From: Chitiniphilus eburneus
GTDB taxonomy: Bacteria; Pseudomonadota; Gammaproteobacteria; Burkholderiales; Chitinibacteraceae
Assembly: GCF_005048205.1 (NCBI RefSeq)
Contig: NZ_SUMF01000003.1
Location: 1-64,000 of the forward strand
DNA length: 64,000 nucleotides
Direction: 5' to 3'
The notes under the pieces were generated by a model. The model searched no databases, was not told the origin of the DNA, and was given only the letters and a program-made list of their open reading frames with translations. A program made the position numbers and the translations under genes. Below are positions 38,981-47,836 of this stretch, piece by piece; the stretch's first letter is position 1, and every line of letters starts with the position of its first letter.

Positions 38981-40162
38981 ATGAGCAACCAATTGTTTGC
39001 CGCTACCGGCGCCACCGGCCCCCGGCTGACCATCGTCGCGGGCGAGGCATCCGGCGACCTGCTGGGCGCCGACCTGATCCGCGCGGTGCGCGAGCGCCTG
39101 CCCGATGCGCGCTTTTCCGGCATCGCCGGCCCCCGGATGATGGCCGCCGGCGCCCATTCCATCGTGCCGATGAACAAGCTCGCGGTGCGTGGCTACGCCG
39201 AGGTCATCAAGCATCTGCCAGAGCTGCTGGGGATTCGTCGCCGGCTCAAGCGTGCCATCGTCGAGGAGCGGCCGGACCTGGTCATCGGCATCGACGCGCC
39301 CGATTTCAACCTGGGCCTGGAAAAGGCCGCGCGCTCGGCCGGGCTGACCACAGTGCATTACGTCAGCCCTTCGGTCTGGGCCTGGCGTGCGGAGCGCCTG
39401 AAGAAGATCGGCCGCGCGGCGTCGCACGTGCTGCTGCTGTTTCCCTTCGAGGCGGCCATCTATCGCGATGCCGCGATTCCGGCCACCTATGTGGGGCATC
39501 CGCTGGCAGACCAGTTTCCGTTGGTGCCGGATCAGAAGGCGATCCGCGAACTGCTGGATGTCCCTGAAAAGGCCCTGGTGTTCGCATTCCTGCCCGGCAG
39601 CCGGATCAGCGAACTGGAAATGCACGCCGAACTGTTCGTGCGCACGGCCAAGCTGCTTGCCGAACGTTATCCCCATGCCCAGTTTCTGGTTCCGCTGGTC
39701 ACGCGGGAGACGCGCCGGTTGTTCGAGGACGCGATCTGGCGGCTGGAGGCGCAGGAACTGCCGTTCCGCCTGTTGTTCGGCCATGCGCACGAAGCGATGA
39801 TGGCTTCGGACGCCATCCTGGTCGCATCGGGCACCGCGGCACTGGAGGCCATGCTGGCCAAGCGTCCCACGGTCGTCACCTATCGCATCAGCGGCTTCAC
39901 CTACTGGCTGGTCAAGCGCAAGCTCAAGATTCCCTACGTGAGCCTGCCGAACGTGCTGGCGGGCGAGCGCATCGTGCCTGAGCTGTTGCAGCACGATGCC
40001 ACCCCGGAAAAGCTGGCGGCACAATTGGGCGCCTTCATCGACGACAGCGCGGCCAGCGCGGTGCTGGTCGAGCGCTTCACCCAACTGCACGAATCGTTGC
40101 GGTGTGGCGGTGCCGAACGTGCGGCCGATGCCATCGTGGCCTTGCTGCGAGGTGGGCGATGA
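38981..40162 (+). CDS. lpxB: Lipid-A-disaccharide synthase
   Basis: GT19 glycosyltransferase joining UDP-diacylglucosamine and lipid X, at the inner membrane. The 393-residue protein has [16 protein letters not shown] at the N-terminus, [19 protein letters not shown] in the core, and [11 protein letters not shown] and [10 protein letters not shown] in the C-terminal half. It follows lpxA by 10 bases and overlaps rnhB by four. Confidence 0.98.
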   Translation: MSNQLFAATGATGPRLTIVAGEASGDLLGADLIRAVRERLPDARFSGIAGPRMMAAGAHSIVPMNKLAVRGYAEVIKHLPELLGIRRRLKRAIVEERPDLVIGIDAPDFNLGLEKAARSAGLTTVHYVSPSVWAWRAERLKKIGRAASHVLLLFPFEAAIYRDAAIPATYVGHPLADQFPLVPDQKAIRELLDVPEKALVFAFLPGSRISELEMHAELFVRTAKLLAERYPHAQFLVPLVTRETRRLFEDAIWRLEAQELPFRLLFGHAHEAMMASDAILVASGTAALEAMLAKRPTVVTYRISGFTYWLVKRKLKIPYVSLPNVLAGERIVPELLQHDATPEKLAAQLGAFIDDSAASAVLVERFTQLHESLRCGGAERAADAIVALLRGGR

Positions 40163-40740
40163 TGTGGTTGTGCGGCGTCGACGAGGCGGGCAGGGGGCCC
40201 CTGGCCGGCTCGGTATTCGCCGCCGCCGTGGTGCTGCCGGACGGGCATGGCATCGTCGGGCTGAACGATTCCAAGAAACTGACCGAGCGCCGTCGCGAAG
40301 CGCTGTTTCCGCAGATACAGCAACGCGCGCTGGCCTGGGCCATTGCCGAAGCCAGCCGTGAGGAAATCGATCGGCTCAATATCCTGCATGCGACCATGCT
40401 GGCCATGGAGCGCGCCGTGGCCGCGCTGTCGCTGGTGCCGCACAAGGTCTTGATCGACGGCAACCGCATTCCCAAGGGCCTGACGCTGCCCGCCGAAGCC
40501 ATCGTCGAGGGTGACGCCAAGGTGGAGGCGATCTCCGCCGCGTCGATCCTGGCCAAGGTCGCGCGCGATCGGGCCCTGCTGGCGCTCGATATCCGCTACC
40601 CCGGTTATGGTTTCGCCCGGCACAAGGGGTATCCGACCGCCGAACACCTGGCCGCGCTGGGCCGGCTGGGGCCTTGCCCGGAGCATCGGCAGAGTTTTGC
40701 TCCCGTCCGGGCCGCGGGCGCCCAGGCGTCGCTCTGGTAG
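40159..40740 (+). CDS. rnhB: Ribonuclease HII
   Basis: Removes ribonucleotides from DNA and RNA from hybrids. The 193-residue protein has the metal-binding [14 protein letters not shown] (Asp8, Glu9), [13 protein letters not shown], and the ERAHKGYPT-like block ([14 protein letters not shown]). The start ATG at 40159 overlaps the lpxB stop. It is the last gene of the superoperon; the following 130-bp gap holds a hairpin and then motA. Confidence 0.97.
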   Translation: MMWLCGVDEAGRGPLAGSVFAAAVVLPDGHGIVGLNDSKKLTERRREALFPQIQQRALAWAIAEASREEIDRLNILHATMLAMERAVAALSLVPHKVLIDGNRIPKGLTLPAEAIVEGDAKVEAISAASILAKVARDRALLALDIRYPGYGFARHKGYPTAEHLAALGRLGPCPEHRQSFAPVRAAGAQASLW

Positions 40741-40807
40741 CGATAAAGCGGCTTTGCCGCGCGACTCACGTTGTCAGGCGGGCCGTCAGAACCTAATATG
40801 CCTACCG

Positions 40808-40826
40808 GGCGGCAAGAATTGCCGCC
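40808..40826 (+). terminator. Hairpin between rnhB and motA
   Basis: An 8-bp stem GGCGGCAA/TTGCCGCC with a 3-base loop. No T-run follows, so termination is uncertain; it may instead lie in the motA leader. Confidence 0.4.
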
Positions 40827-40870
40827 TTGCAACATCGATAAGAACTCACCCCCACAGGCAACCCCTCGGC

Positions 40871-41731
40871 ATGTTTGTCATCATCGGTTACGTTTTCATG
40901 GTCGCGTGCATTCTGGGCGCCTACGCCTCGGTGGGCGGCCATATTGCGGCGCTCTGGCAGCCTGCCGAGATCGTCATCATCTTTGGCGGCGCGCTGGGGG
41001 CCATGATCGTCAGCTACGGGGGCAAGCCGCTCAAGGCCATATTCAAGGCATTTCCGACCATCTTCAAGGGCTCCAAGTACAACAAGACGTTCTACATGGA
41101 CCTGTTCGCCCTGATGTTCGAAATCCTGGGCAAGGTGCGCAAGGAAGGCCTGATGTCGATCGAAGGCGACGTCGAGGATCCGCACAACAGCCCCCTGTTC
41201 GCCAAATACCCCAAGATCGCGCACGATCACCACGTGGTCGAATTCATGACCGACTACCTGCGTCTGATGGTGGGGGGCAACCTGAACGCGTTCGAAATCG
41301 AAAACCTGATGGACGTGGAAATCGACGCCCATCACCACGAAGCCTCGGTGCCATCCGGCGCCATCACCAATCTGGCCGACGGCCTGCCCGCGTTCGGGAT
41401 CGTCGCGGCGGTGATGGGCGTGGTGCACACCATGGGCTCGCTGCATCTGCCGCCCGCCGAACTGGGCCCGCTGGTCGGTGCCGCGCTGGTCGGTACCTTC
41501 ATGGGGATTCTGCTCGGCTACGGTTTCGTTGGCCCGATCGCCAAGGTGCTGGAAAACAAGGCGGCGGAAGATCACCAGGTGCTCAGCACCATCAAGGTCA
41601 CGCTGCTGGCCAGCCTGAATGGCTATGCGCCGCAGGTGGCGGTGGAGTTCGGCCGCAAGGCGCTCGCCTCCGCGGATCGCCCGTCATTCAAGGAACTGGA
41701 AGATTTCGTCAAGGCCACCAAGGGCAAGTAG
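40871..41731 (+). CDS. motA: Flagellar motor stator protein MotA
   Basis: Proton-driven stator subunit of the flagellar motor. The 286-residue protein has four membrane segments (two near the N-terminus, two at about 170-225), a cytoplasmic loop with charged residues that contact the rotor, and the TM3 stretch GLPAFGIVAAVMGVVHTM. MotA pairs 5:2 with MotB, whose gene starts three bases later. No other flagellar gene is in the window. Only a weak FliA-like -10 (TCGATAA at 40835) was seen. Confidence 0.96.
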   Translation: MFVIIGYVFMVACILGAYASVGGHIAALWQPAEIVIIFGGALGAMIVSYGGKPLKAIFKAFPTIFKGSKYNKTFYMDLFALMFEILGKVRKEGLMSIEGDVEDPHNSPLFAKYPKIAHDHHVVEFMTDYLRLMVGGNLNAFEIENLMDVEIDAHHHEASVPSGAITNLADGLPAFGIVAAVMGVVHTMGSLHLPPAELGPLVGAALVGTFMGILLGYGFVGPIAKVLENKAAEDHQVLSTIKVTLLASLNGYAPQVAVEFGRKALASADRPSFKELEDFVKATKGK

Positions 41732-41734
41732 GCG

Positions 41735-42628
41735 ATGAGCGACGATTCCCAGCGCCCCATAGTCGTCAAGCGGATCAAGAAGGGTGGTCACGGCCACCAC
41801 GGCGGCGCCTGGAAGATCGCCTACGCCGACTTCGTCACCGCCATGATGGCGTTCTTCCTGCTGATGTGGCTGCTGGGCTCGGTTTCCAAGGGCAATCTCA
41901 AGGGCATTTCCGATTACTTCAACAACCCGCTGCGCGTGGCCAGCCAGGGCGGCACCGGCGCGGGCGCGGCCGAATCGCTGATCCAGGGCGGCGGCAAGGA
42001 TCTGACGCAGGAATCGGGTCAGATGAAGAAGGGCGGTGCCGAGCAGACCGAAATCGCCCACGATCGCAAGCGCCTTTCCGAGCTGAAGCGCAAGTTCGAA
42101 GCGCTGATGGAAGACAAGGCCAAGCGCAACACCAAGCTGGCGCAGTTCAAGAACCAGTTGCGGCTGGACATGGTGGCCGAAGGCTTGCGCATCCAGATCG
42201 TCGATGACCAGAACCGCCCGATGTTCAAGTCCGCCAGCAGCGAACTCGAACCCTATGCGCGGGAAATCCTGGACGAAATCGGCCAGTTGCTGAACGACGT
42301 ACCCAATTCCGTCTCGCTCTCGGGGCATACCGACGCGCAGCAGTTCGCGGGCGGCCAGCGCGGCTTCAGCAACTGGGAGTTATCCAGCGAGCGCGCCAAC
42401 GCCTCGCGGCGCGAGCTGGTGCGCGGCGGCCTGGACAACAAGAAGGTACTTCGCGTCAACGGCTTCGCCGACGAAATCCCTCTGGACGACAAGAACATCT
42501 ACAACCCCATCAACCGCCGCATCAGCATCGTGGTGCTCAACCGCGAAGCGGAGCAGGACATCCGCGACCAGGCGGGCATGGGGGATGCCAACAACGCCAG
42601 CGCCGTCGCCCAGGTCAAGCCGGACTGA
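41735..42628 (+). CDS. motB: Flagellar motor stator protein MotB
   Basis: Anchors MotA to peptidoglycan and carries the proton-binding aspartate. The 297-residue protein has one membrane helix (about 28-47) with that residue at Asp32 (IAYADFVTAMMAFFLL). After a Gly-rich and charged plug/linker comes the OmpA-like domain (about 155-270: VSLSGHTDAQQF, RANASRRELVRGG, NRRISIVVL). It is tightly linked to motA. Confidence 0.97.
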   Translation: MSDDSQRPIVVKRIKKGGHGHHGGAWKIAYADFVTAMMAFFLLMWLLGSVSKGNLKGISDYFNNPLRVASQGGTGAGAAESLIQGGGKDLTQESGQMKKGGAEQTEIAHDRKRLSELKRKFEALMEDKAKRNTKLAQFKNQLRLDMVAEGLRIQIVDDQNRPMFKSASSELEPYAREILDEIGQLLNDVPNSVSLSGHTDAQQFAGGQRGFSNWELSSERANASRRELVRGGLDNKKVLRVNGFADEIPLDDKNIYNPINRRISIVVLNREAEQDIRDQAGMGDANNASAVAQVKPD

Positions 42629-42631
42629 TCC

Positions 42632-43360
42632 ATGTCGCAAATGGCGCGTCTGCTGGCCTTGCAAGGTGCCGCCTGCCTGGTGGTCCTCGCCGGTTTCATT
42701 CTGACCGGCTGGCCGGTTCAACCCATTCCTTTCGCACTCCTGGTTGGCATCTCGGCTGCCATTGCCGCGCCGTGGCTGCATCAGGGCCGGTGGTGGCGAC
42801 TGATCCATCTGCTGTTTCCGCTGGCGGTCGCCGTCGCCGATACCCTGGCGTGGCCGGCCTGGTACTGGGGCATCGGGTTGATCGCATTGCTGCTGCTCTA
42901 TGGCGGGGTCGTCAAAAGCCGGGTGCCGCTTTTCCTCAGCAATGCCCGCACCCTGGCGCTATTGTCCGAACATATCCCACCGCACGCGCGTTTTCTCGAC
43001 CTGGGGGCCGGTACCGGCACCGTCCTGGCGTGGCTGGCGCGCCATCGTCCCGATGTGCAGAGCTGCGGCGTGGAGACCGCGTGGCTGCCCTGGCTGATCG
43101 GGCGGCTACGGCTGCGTTCGCGTCCCCAGGCAAGCTGGCTGCGGCGCGATCTGTTCAGCCAGCCGCTGGCGGGCTACGACGTGGTGTATGCCTATCTGTC
43201 GCCGGTGGCGATGCCGGCCCTGTGGGACAAGATCAACCGCGAACTGCCGCCCGGCGCGCTGTTCGTGAGCAATAGCTTCGCCGTGCCCGACCAGCCCCCG
43301 TTGCAGCGGCTGGAAGTCGGCGACTGGAAAGGGAGCGAGCTGCTGCTATGGCGACGCTGA
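42632..43360 (+). CDS. Membrane-anchored class I SAM methyltransferase
   Basis: A 242-residue protein. The N-terminal 90 or so residues contain three hydrophobic segments (for example LALQGAACLVVLAGFILTGW and WYWGIGLIALLLLYGGV). A Rossmann methyltransferase domain follows, with the SAM-binding motif I ARFLDLGAGTGTVLAWLA and the later strand YDVVYAYLSPVAMP. The substrate is unknown. It begins three bases after motB and its end overlaps the HDOD gene by 13 bases, suggesting one transcript with motAB. A link with motility is only positional. Confidence 0.85.
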   Translation: MSQMARLLALQGAACLVVLAGFILTGWPVQPIPFALLVGISAAIAAPWLHQGRWWRLIHLLFPLAVAVADTLAWPAWYWGIGLIALLLLYGGVVKSRVPLFLSNARTLALLSEHIPPHARFLDLGAGTGTVLAWLARHRPDVQSCGVETAWLPWLIGRLRLRSRPQASWLRRDLFSQPLAGYDVVYAYLSPVAMPALWDKINRELPPGALFVSNSFAVPDQPPLQRLEVGDWKGSELLLWRR

Positions 43361-44718
43361 ATACCGCTCACGACCCTGCCGCATCGCTGGCGTACTGGCG
43401 CGCACGGCCACTGCCGCTGATGCAGGCCACCCGCGAAAAAATGCTGCCGTTCGCGCGGCGGGGCGAACGCGCCGATCCCGCCGAGCTGGCGGAAATCGTG
43501 CTGCACGATCCCCTGCTGGCCGCCAAGGTGCTGCGCACCGCCAACCAGCGCACCCGCTCCAGTCTGGCTTCGGACGTGGTGTCGGTCGAAGCCGTGGTCT
43601 TGCTCTACGGCGTTGCCCCCTTCGTGGAGCATTTCGTGCGGGGGCCCACCGTCGAGGAGTTGCTGGCGAAAGACCCACAGCGCTATCACCGCTACCGGGC
43701 ACAGGTGCTGAACACCCGCTTTGCGATTCGCCTGGTGCGGGATTACTCGGCGCGGCGCCATGATGCCCATCCGGACGAAGTCACCGCTGCCGCGGTGTTG
43801 TTGGGCGTACCGGCGCTGCTGGGCCTGCTGGCCGACGGCGAGCCCGACGTGCCGGGCTCGGTGCCGCTGGAGCGGCTGTTGACCGCATGGCAAACCCCTG
43901 AGCCGGTGCTGGCGTTGTGCCGCGAGCGGGGGGAAGCCACGCCGCGCCATGCCATGCAGCACGCCACGTTGCGGCTGGCGCATGCCGTGCAGCGCGGCTG
44001 GTGGCAGGACGAGGTGACGCACGCGTGCAAGGCGATCGCCCAGGTGTTGCAGCAGACGGAATCGCTGGTCTGGCGCATCCTGGTGGGCCGGATGCTGGAA
44101 TATGCCCGGCACGAACAATGGGATTCCCTGGGCTGGCCACCCGCTCGCTGGCTCGCCATGCTGCCGGGCGAATGGCCGGTGCCGCCGCCACCCAGGCCGC
44201 CAGCGCCGCCGCGCCCCGATCCACTGGCGCAGCGCTTGCAGGCGCTGCATCTGGCGGGCAAGCAGGGGGCCGCCGCCAACCACATCGTATCGCTGGCGGT
44301 GCATGCGCTGTCCGAGGGCATGACCATGCGCCGCATTGCGCTGATCCTGATCAGCCCGGATGGCAAGGTGCTGCGTACCCGTTTCACGCTCGGCGTGCCG
44401 GAGGCCGACCCCCTGTGCGCATTCGAGCTGGCGCTGGACGTGCCGACGCTGTTCGCCCGGTTGATGCAGAAGCCGCAATGCCTCTGGCTGCATGGCGACA
44501 AGCGTGTGGAATGGGCCACCATGCTGCCGCCATTGCTCATCGATCAGGTGGGGCGCGACGATTTCTGTGCCATGTCACTCTTTGTGCACGACAAGCCGCT
44601 GGGCATGCTGTTCGCCGACCGTGGCGGCGACGCGCCGTTGTCGGAGGCGGATTACCAGTCGCTGCGGCGCATCTGCCAGCTGACCTGCAAGGCGCTGGCG
44701 GAAACCACGCCGCGCTGA
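43348..44718 (+). CDS. HDOD-domain protein with C-terminal GAF-like region
   Basis: A 456-residue cytosolic protein. The N-terminal HDOD domain (about 20-260) starts PLPLMQATREKMLPFARRG and contains EIVLHDPLLAAKVLRTAN. A proline-rich linker (about 272-292, PPPPRPPAPPRP) leads to a GAF-like domain (about 300-452), including ALILISPDGKVLRTRF and MSLFVHDKPLGMLFAD. HDOD proteins act in signalling, often with flagellar or cyclic-di-GMP circuits; its position behind motAB fits such a role but does not prove it. It overlaps the preceding methyltransferase gene. Confidence 0.88.
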   Translation: MATLNTAHDPAASLAYWRARPLPLMQATREKMLPFARRGERADPAELAEIVLHDPLLAAKVLRTANQRTRSSLASDVVSVEAVVLLYGVAPFVEHFVRGPTVEELLAKDPQRYHRYRAQVLNTRFAIRLVRDYSARRHDAHPDEVTAAAVLLGVPALLGLLADGEPDVPGSVPLERLLTAWQTPEPVLALCRERGEATPRHAMQHATLRLAHAVQRGWWQDEVTHACKAIAQVLQQTESLVWRILVGRMLEYARHEQWDSLGWPPARWLAMLPGEWPVPPPPRPPAPPRPDPLAQRLQALHLAGKQGAAANHIVSLAVHALSEGMTMRRIALILISPDGKVLRTRFTLGVPEADPLCAFELALDVPTLFARLMQKPQCLWLHGDKRVEWATMLPPLLIDQVGRDDFCAMSLFVHDKPLGMLFADRGGDAPLSEADYQSLRRICQLTCKALAETTPR

Positions 44719-44788
44719 GCCGGCCCGCCGCCGGCTGGTCGCGCAACGGGTACACTCCGCTCTCCGCCCACCCTTCCGCCCGTGCCGT

Positions 44789-45580
44789 ATGGAAACCATC
44801 CAGTCCCGCCACAATCCCTTGTTCAAGCATCTGCACAAGCTGGCCACGCAACGCCGCGAGCGGCTGAAGTCGCGGCAGACCTTGCTGGACGGCCCGCATC
44901 TGCTGGCGAGTGCGCTGGATGCCGGCTGGGTGCCGGGCCGGCTGCTGGCCACGCCGCAAGGCATGGCGTCCCCCGAAATCGCCGCGCTGATCCGCCGTGC
45001 GGGTTCGCCGCTCACCCTGATCGACCCCACGTTGTTCGCCGATCTGTCGGAGCTGCCCAGCCCGACCGGCGTGCTGGCGCTGACCGACTGGCCTGCGTCG
45101 AAAACACCGCGCCGCGATGGCTTCTGCCTGCTGCTTGATGGCGTGCAGGACCCTGGCAATGTCGGCACCATCTTGCGCACCGCGGCGGCGGCCGGGGTCA
45201 TGCAGGTGCTGTTGTCCCCCGGCTGCGCCGACGTCTGGTCGCCCAAGGTGTTGCGGTCCGGCATGGGCGCGCATTTCCTGCTGGATATCGTCGAGCGTGC
45301 CGACCTGCCGGCGTTCGCCGACGATTTCCAGGGGGTGATCGCCGCCACCCTGCTCGACGGCGCGATCGACCTGCACGCCGCGTCGCTCACCGGTGACCTA
45401 GCGCTGGCGGTGGGCGCCGAAGGGCAGGGTGTCACGCCCGAGCTTGCCGCGCGGGCACGCTTGCGGTTGCGCATTCCGATGGCGCCCGGCGTGGAATCGC
45501 TCAATGTCGGCGCGGCGGCGGCGATCTGCCTGTACGAGCGCGTGCGCCAGCTCGGCGGCATGTTCCCGCCACGCGCCTGA
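44789..45580 (+). CDS. TrmH/SpoU-family RNA 2'-O-methyltransferase
   Basis: A 263-residue SPOUT methyltransferase. A short N-terminal substrate-binding domain (about 1-100, starting IQSRHNPLFKHLHKL) is followed by the knotted catalytic domain with DGVQDPGNVGTILRTAAAAG, LALAVGAEGQGVTPE and IPMAPGVESLNVGAAAAICLYE. The three motifs are intact. It resembles RlmB/TsnR-type rRNA or tRNA ribose methylases; the target position cannot be told. It has its own 70-bp upstream gap. Confidence 0.93.
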   Translation: METIQSRHNPLFKHLHKLATQRRERLKSRQTLLDGPHLLASALDAGWVPGRLLATPQGMASPEIAALIRRAGSPLTLIDPTLFADLSELPSPTGVLALTDWPASKTPRRDGFCLLLDGVQDPGNVGTILRTAAAAGVMQVLLSPGCADVWSPKVLRSGMGAHFLLDIVERADLPAFADDFQGVIAATLLDGAIDLHAASLTGDLALAVGAEGQGVTPELAARARLRLRIPMAPGVESLNVGAAAAICLYERVRQLGGMFPPRA

Positions 45581-45642
45581 GGCGCGGCGAATTCAGCAGG
45601 CGCAGGGCGATTTCGACAAAATCTGAAATGGCGGCCAACCGC

Positions 45643-45648
45643 TATAAT
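45643..45648 (+). promoter_or_regulatory. -10 box before the PilZ-like gene
   Basis: TATAAT, 28 nt ahead of the chosen ATG at 45676. Transcription from it would exclude the upstream in-frame ATG at 45628, which supports the later start. The -35 is poor. The sequence continues CCGGCGACCCACC, almost identical to the segment after the cysM -10 box. Confidence 0.5.
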
Positions 45649-45675
45649 CCGGCGACCCACCCTTGGAATCCCCCC

Positions 45676-46161
45676 ATGAACGATGGCGTGCATTTCCAAT
45701 CGCGCCTGCCACTGGCGTGGCAGACCGAATCCAAGCAGTCGCCTTTCGAAGCCGCGCGTTTTCTCGACGTGCTGGGTGCGATCGAACACGTCGGCGACGA
45801 TACCCCCGACCCGCGTGATGCCAAGCTCGACCTGCAACTGGTCTGGCTGGCCCGCCTGCTCACGCCCGCCCTGCCGCCCAGCGTGGAGGCGCGCATCGGC
45901 ATCGAACACGCCGTCTGGTTTCAGGCGCAGCCGCTGCCCAGTGGCGCGCGTGGCTGGGTGGGGTTCAGCCCCAGCGATACCTTGCCCTTCCTGCTAAGCC
46001 TGCCTGCCCAGATCATCGCCTGCGAACCCAGCGGCAGCGGCGGCCATCGTGTGGCGGCGCGCTGGATCATCGAAGACCAGATGTTGCGCGAAGCGCTGGA
46101 GCGCATGGTGTTCCGTCATCATCGCGAACAGATTCGCCGCAAACGGGAGGCGGGCCTGTGA
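45676..46161 (+). CDS. Conserved hypothetical protein, possible atypical PilZ domain
   Basis: A 161-residue soluble protein. Its layout (VHFQSRLPLAWQ near the N-terminus, a helical middle, a beta stretch GARGWVGFSPSDTLPFLLSLPAQIIACEP, a charged C-terminal helix RMVFRHHREQIRRKREAG) recalls the atypical cyclic-di-GMP receptor PilZ group, but I do not see the RxxxR motif clearly. The assignment is tentative. I use the ATG at 45676 because a -10 box lies just upstream. The stop overlaps the ung start by four bases, so the two are coupled. Confidence 0.65.
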   Translation: MNDGVHFQSRLPLAWQTESKQSPFEAARFLDVLGAIEHVGDDTPDPRDAKLDLQLVWLARLLTPALPPSVEARIGIEHAVWFQAQPLPSGARGWVGFSPSDTLPFLLSLPAQIIACEPSGSGGHRVAARWIIEDQMLREALERMVFRHHREQIRRKREAGL

Positions 46162-46844
46162 TCTGGCTAGCGCAACTGATGCCCCCGGCATGGCGCGACC
46201 TGGCCGGGGAGGTGCTGGACAGCCCCGCGTTTGCCGGACTTGCGACATTCCTGGAGGGGGAGCTGGCGGCTGGCAAGACCGTGTATCCTGCGCAGGAAAA
46301 CTGGTTTGCCGCGCTGGATGCCGTGGCGCCGGATGCCGTCAAGGTCGTGGTGCTCGGGCAGGACCCATACCACGGCGCGGGCGAAGCCCACGGGCTCAGT
46401 TTTTCCGTGCCGCGTGGCGTCAGGATTCCGCCCAGTCTGCGCAACATCTGGCAGGAGCTGGCACGGGACTACGGCTACACCCCGCCGCAGCATGGACAAC
46501 TGGACGACTGGGCCGCGCAGGGCGTGTTGCTGCTCAACAGCGTGCTGACCGTCGAGGCGGATCGAGCCGCGGCCCATGCCAGGCGCGGCTGGGAGATGCT
46601 GACCGACCGGCTGATCGCCGAACTGGCCCGGCGACGCGAAGGACTGGTGTTCCTGCTCTGGGGGGGCTACGCGCAAAAGAAGGGCGCCCTGATCGACAGT
46701 CACAGGCATTGCGTCCTGACCTCGCCCCATCCTTCGCCGCTGTCGGCGCATCGCGGTTTTATCGGCAATGGCCACTTCCGGGCGGCCAATACCTATCTGC
46801 AATCCATCGGCAAGACACCGATCAATTGGGAAATCCGTTCGTGA
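46158..46844 (+). CDS. ung: Uracil-DNA glycosylase, family 1
   Basis: Removes uracil from DNA. The 228-residue protein has the catalytic water-activating loop VVVLGQDPYHG (Asp69), the uracil pocket LLLNSVLTVE and the leucine loop HPSPLSAHRGF with the catalytic His. Translation starts at GTG 46158, overlapping the preceding stop (GTGA). It overlaps the ROK kinase gene by four bases in the same way. Confidence 0.98.
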   Translation: MIWLAQLMPPAWRDLAGEVLDSPAFAGLATFLEGELAAGKTVYPAQENWFAALDAVAPDAVKVVVLGQDPYHGAGEAHGLSFSVPRGVRIPPSLRNIWQELARDYGYTPPQHGQLDDWAAQGVLLLNSVLTVEADRAAAHARRGWEMLTDRLIAELARRREGLVFLLWGGYAQKKGALIDSHRHCVLTSPHPSPLSAHRGFIGNGHFRAANTYLQSIGKTPINWEIRS

Positions 46845-47719
46845 ATCTGTTGGCATTCGATATCGGTGGCACACATATCAAATACGGCTTCGTCAACGAC
46901 GCCGGCAAAGTGGGCGAAACCTGGGTGGCGGACACCGAAGGCAAGCGCGGCGCCGATTTCGTGCTGGCGCGGCTGGTGGAGCTGGCCGGGCCGCTGGTCG
47001 AGCAATACCGGCCCGATGGCATCGCCGTCAGCACGCTGGGCCTGATCGATCCGCTGACCGGCTTCGTCACCGCCGCCGCGGAAGCGATCCCGGGCTACGT
47101 CGGCACCTCACCGCTCCAGGTGCTGGACGACGCCTTCAGTCTGCCGGTCACCGTGGAAAACGACGTCAACTGCGTGGCGCTGGCCGAAGGCTGGCGCGGC
47201 TCGGCACAAGGCGTGGGCAACTACATTGCATTGACCGTGGGCACCGGGATCGGCGGCGGCATCGTCATCGATCATCGCTTGTATCGCGGCCATCGCGCCG
47301 CCGCCGGCGAATGGGGCTATATGCGCATCGCCGACAAGCTGTGGGAAGACCATGCCTCGATGCGCGGGCTGATCTGCGCGGCGAAGGCGGCCACCGGCCA
47401 GACCCTGGACGGCCATGCCATTTTCGCCGGGTACGACGGTGGCGATCCGGTACTGACAGCAGTGGTGCAGGAATGGCTGACCTTGCTGGCGACCGGCATC
47501 GCCAACCTGATCTATGCCATCAATCCGCAACGGGTGGTGATCGGTGGCGGCATCACCAGCCGTGGTGCGCGTTTCCATGAGGAAATCGACAGCCGCATCA
47601 CCGAGTGCCTGTTGCCGGATTTTCGCGGCATGAGCGAAATCGCGCTGGCCAGTGCCGGCAATCACGCCGGAATGATCGGCGCGGCGCGCAACTGGTTCAC
47701 TGCCAAACGCCTGTTTTGA
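46841..47719 (+). CDS. ROK-family sugar kinase
   Basis: A 292-residue cytosolic sugar kinase of the ROK family. ATP/phosphate motifs are LLAFDIGGTHIKYG at the N-terminus and VGTGIGGGIVIDH. The catalytic Asp lies in VENDVNCVALAEG. The zinc-binding cysteine cluster of many ROK glucokinases and repressors is replaced by WEDHASMRGLI, a pattern like beta-glucoside kinases (BglK). No DNA-binding domain is present, so it is an enzyme rather than a repressor. It starts at GTG, overlapping ung, and is followed by a GH9 glycosidase, which suggests phosphorylation of a di- or monosaccharide released from a beta-linked oligosaccharide. Confidence 0.88.
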   Translation: MNLLAFDIGGTHIKYGFVNDAGKVGETWVADTEGKRGADFVLARLVELAGPLVEQYRPDGIAVSTLGLIDPLTGFVTAAAEAIPGYVGTSPLQVLDDAFSLPVTVENDVNCVALAEGWRGSAQGVGNYIALTVGTGIGGGIVIDHRLYRGHRAAAGEWGYMRIADKLWEDHASMRGLICAAKAATGQTLDGHAIFAGYDGGDPVLTAVVQEWLTLLATGIANLIYAINPQRVVIGGGITSRGARFHEEIDSRITECLLPDFRGMSEIALASAGNHAGMIGAARNWFTAKRLF

Positions 47720-47836
47720 TGCGACCGACAGAAGCCGGGGCGGCGACAGGGGAATGCCTGCCCCGCGAGATGCCCCGACCTGTCGCCCCATGACCAGAAC
47801 ACCATAATCAGCCCGCGTTGGCGGGAGGGGAAAGCC

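Noticed and set aside
40741-40870. FliA (sigma-28) promoter for motA
   Set aside because: Only a partial -10 (TCGATAA) is present and no matching -35 lies at the right spacing.
46841-47719. ROK gene as a transcriptional repressor
   Set aside because: No N-terminal helix-turn-helix; the protein starts directly at the phosphate-binding motif, so it is a kinase.
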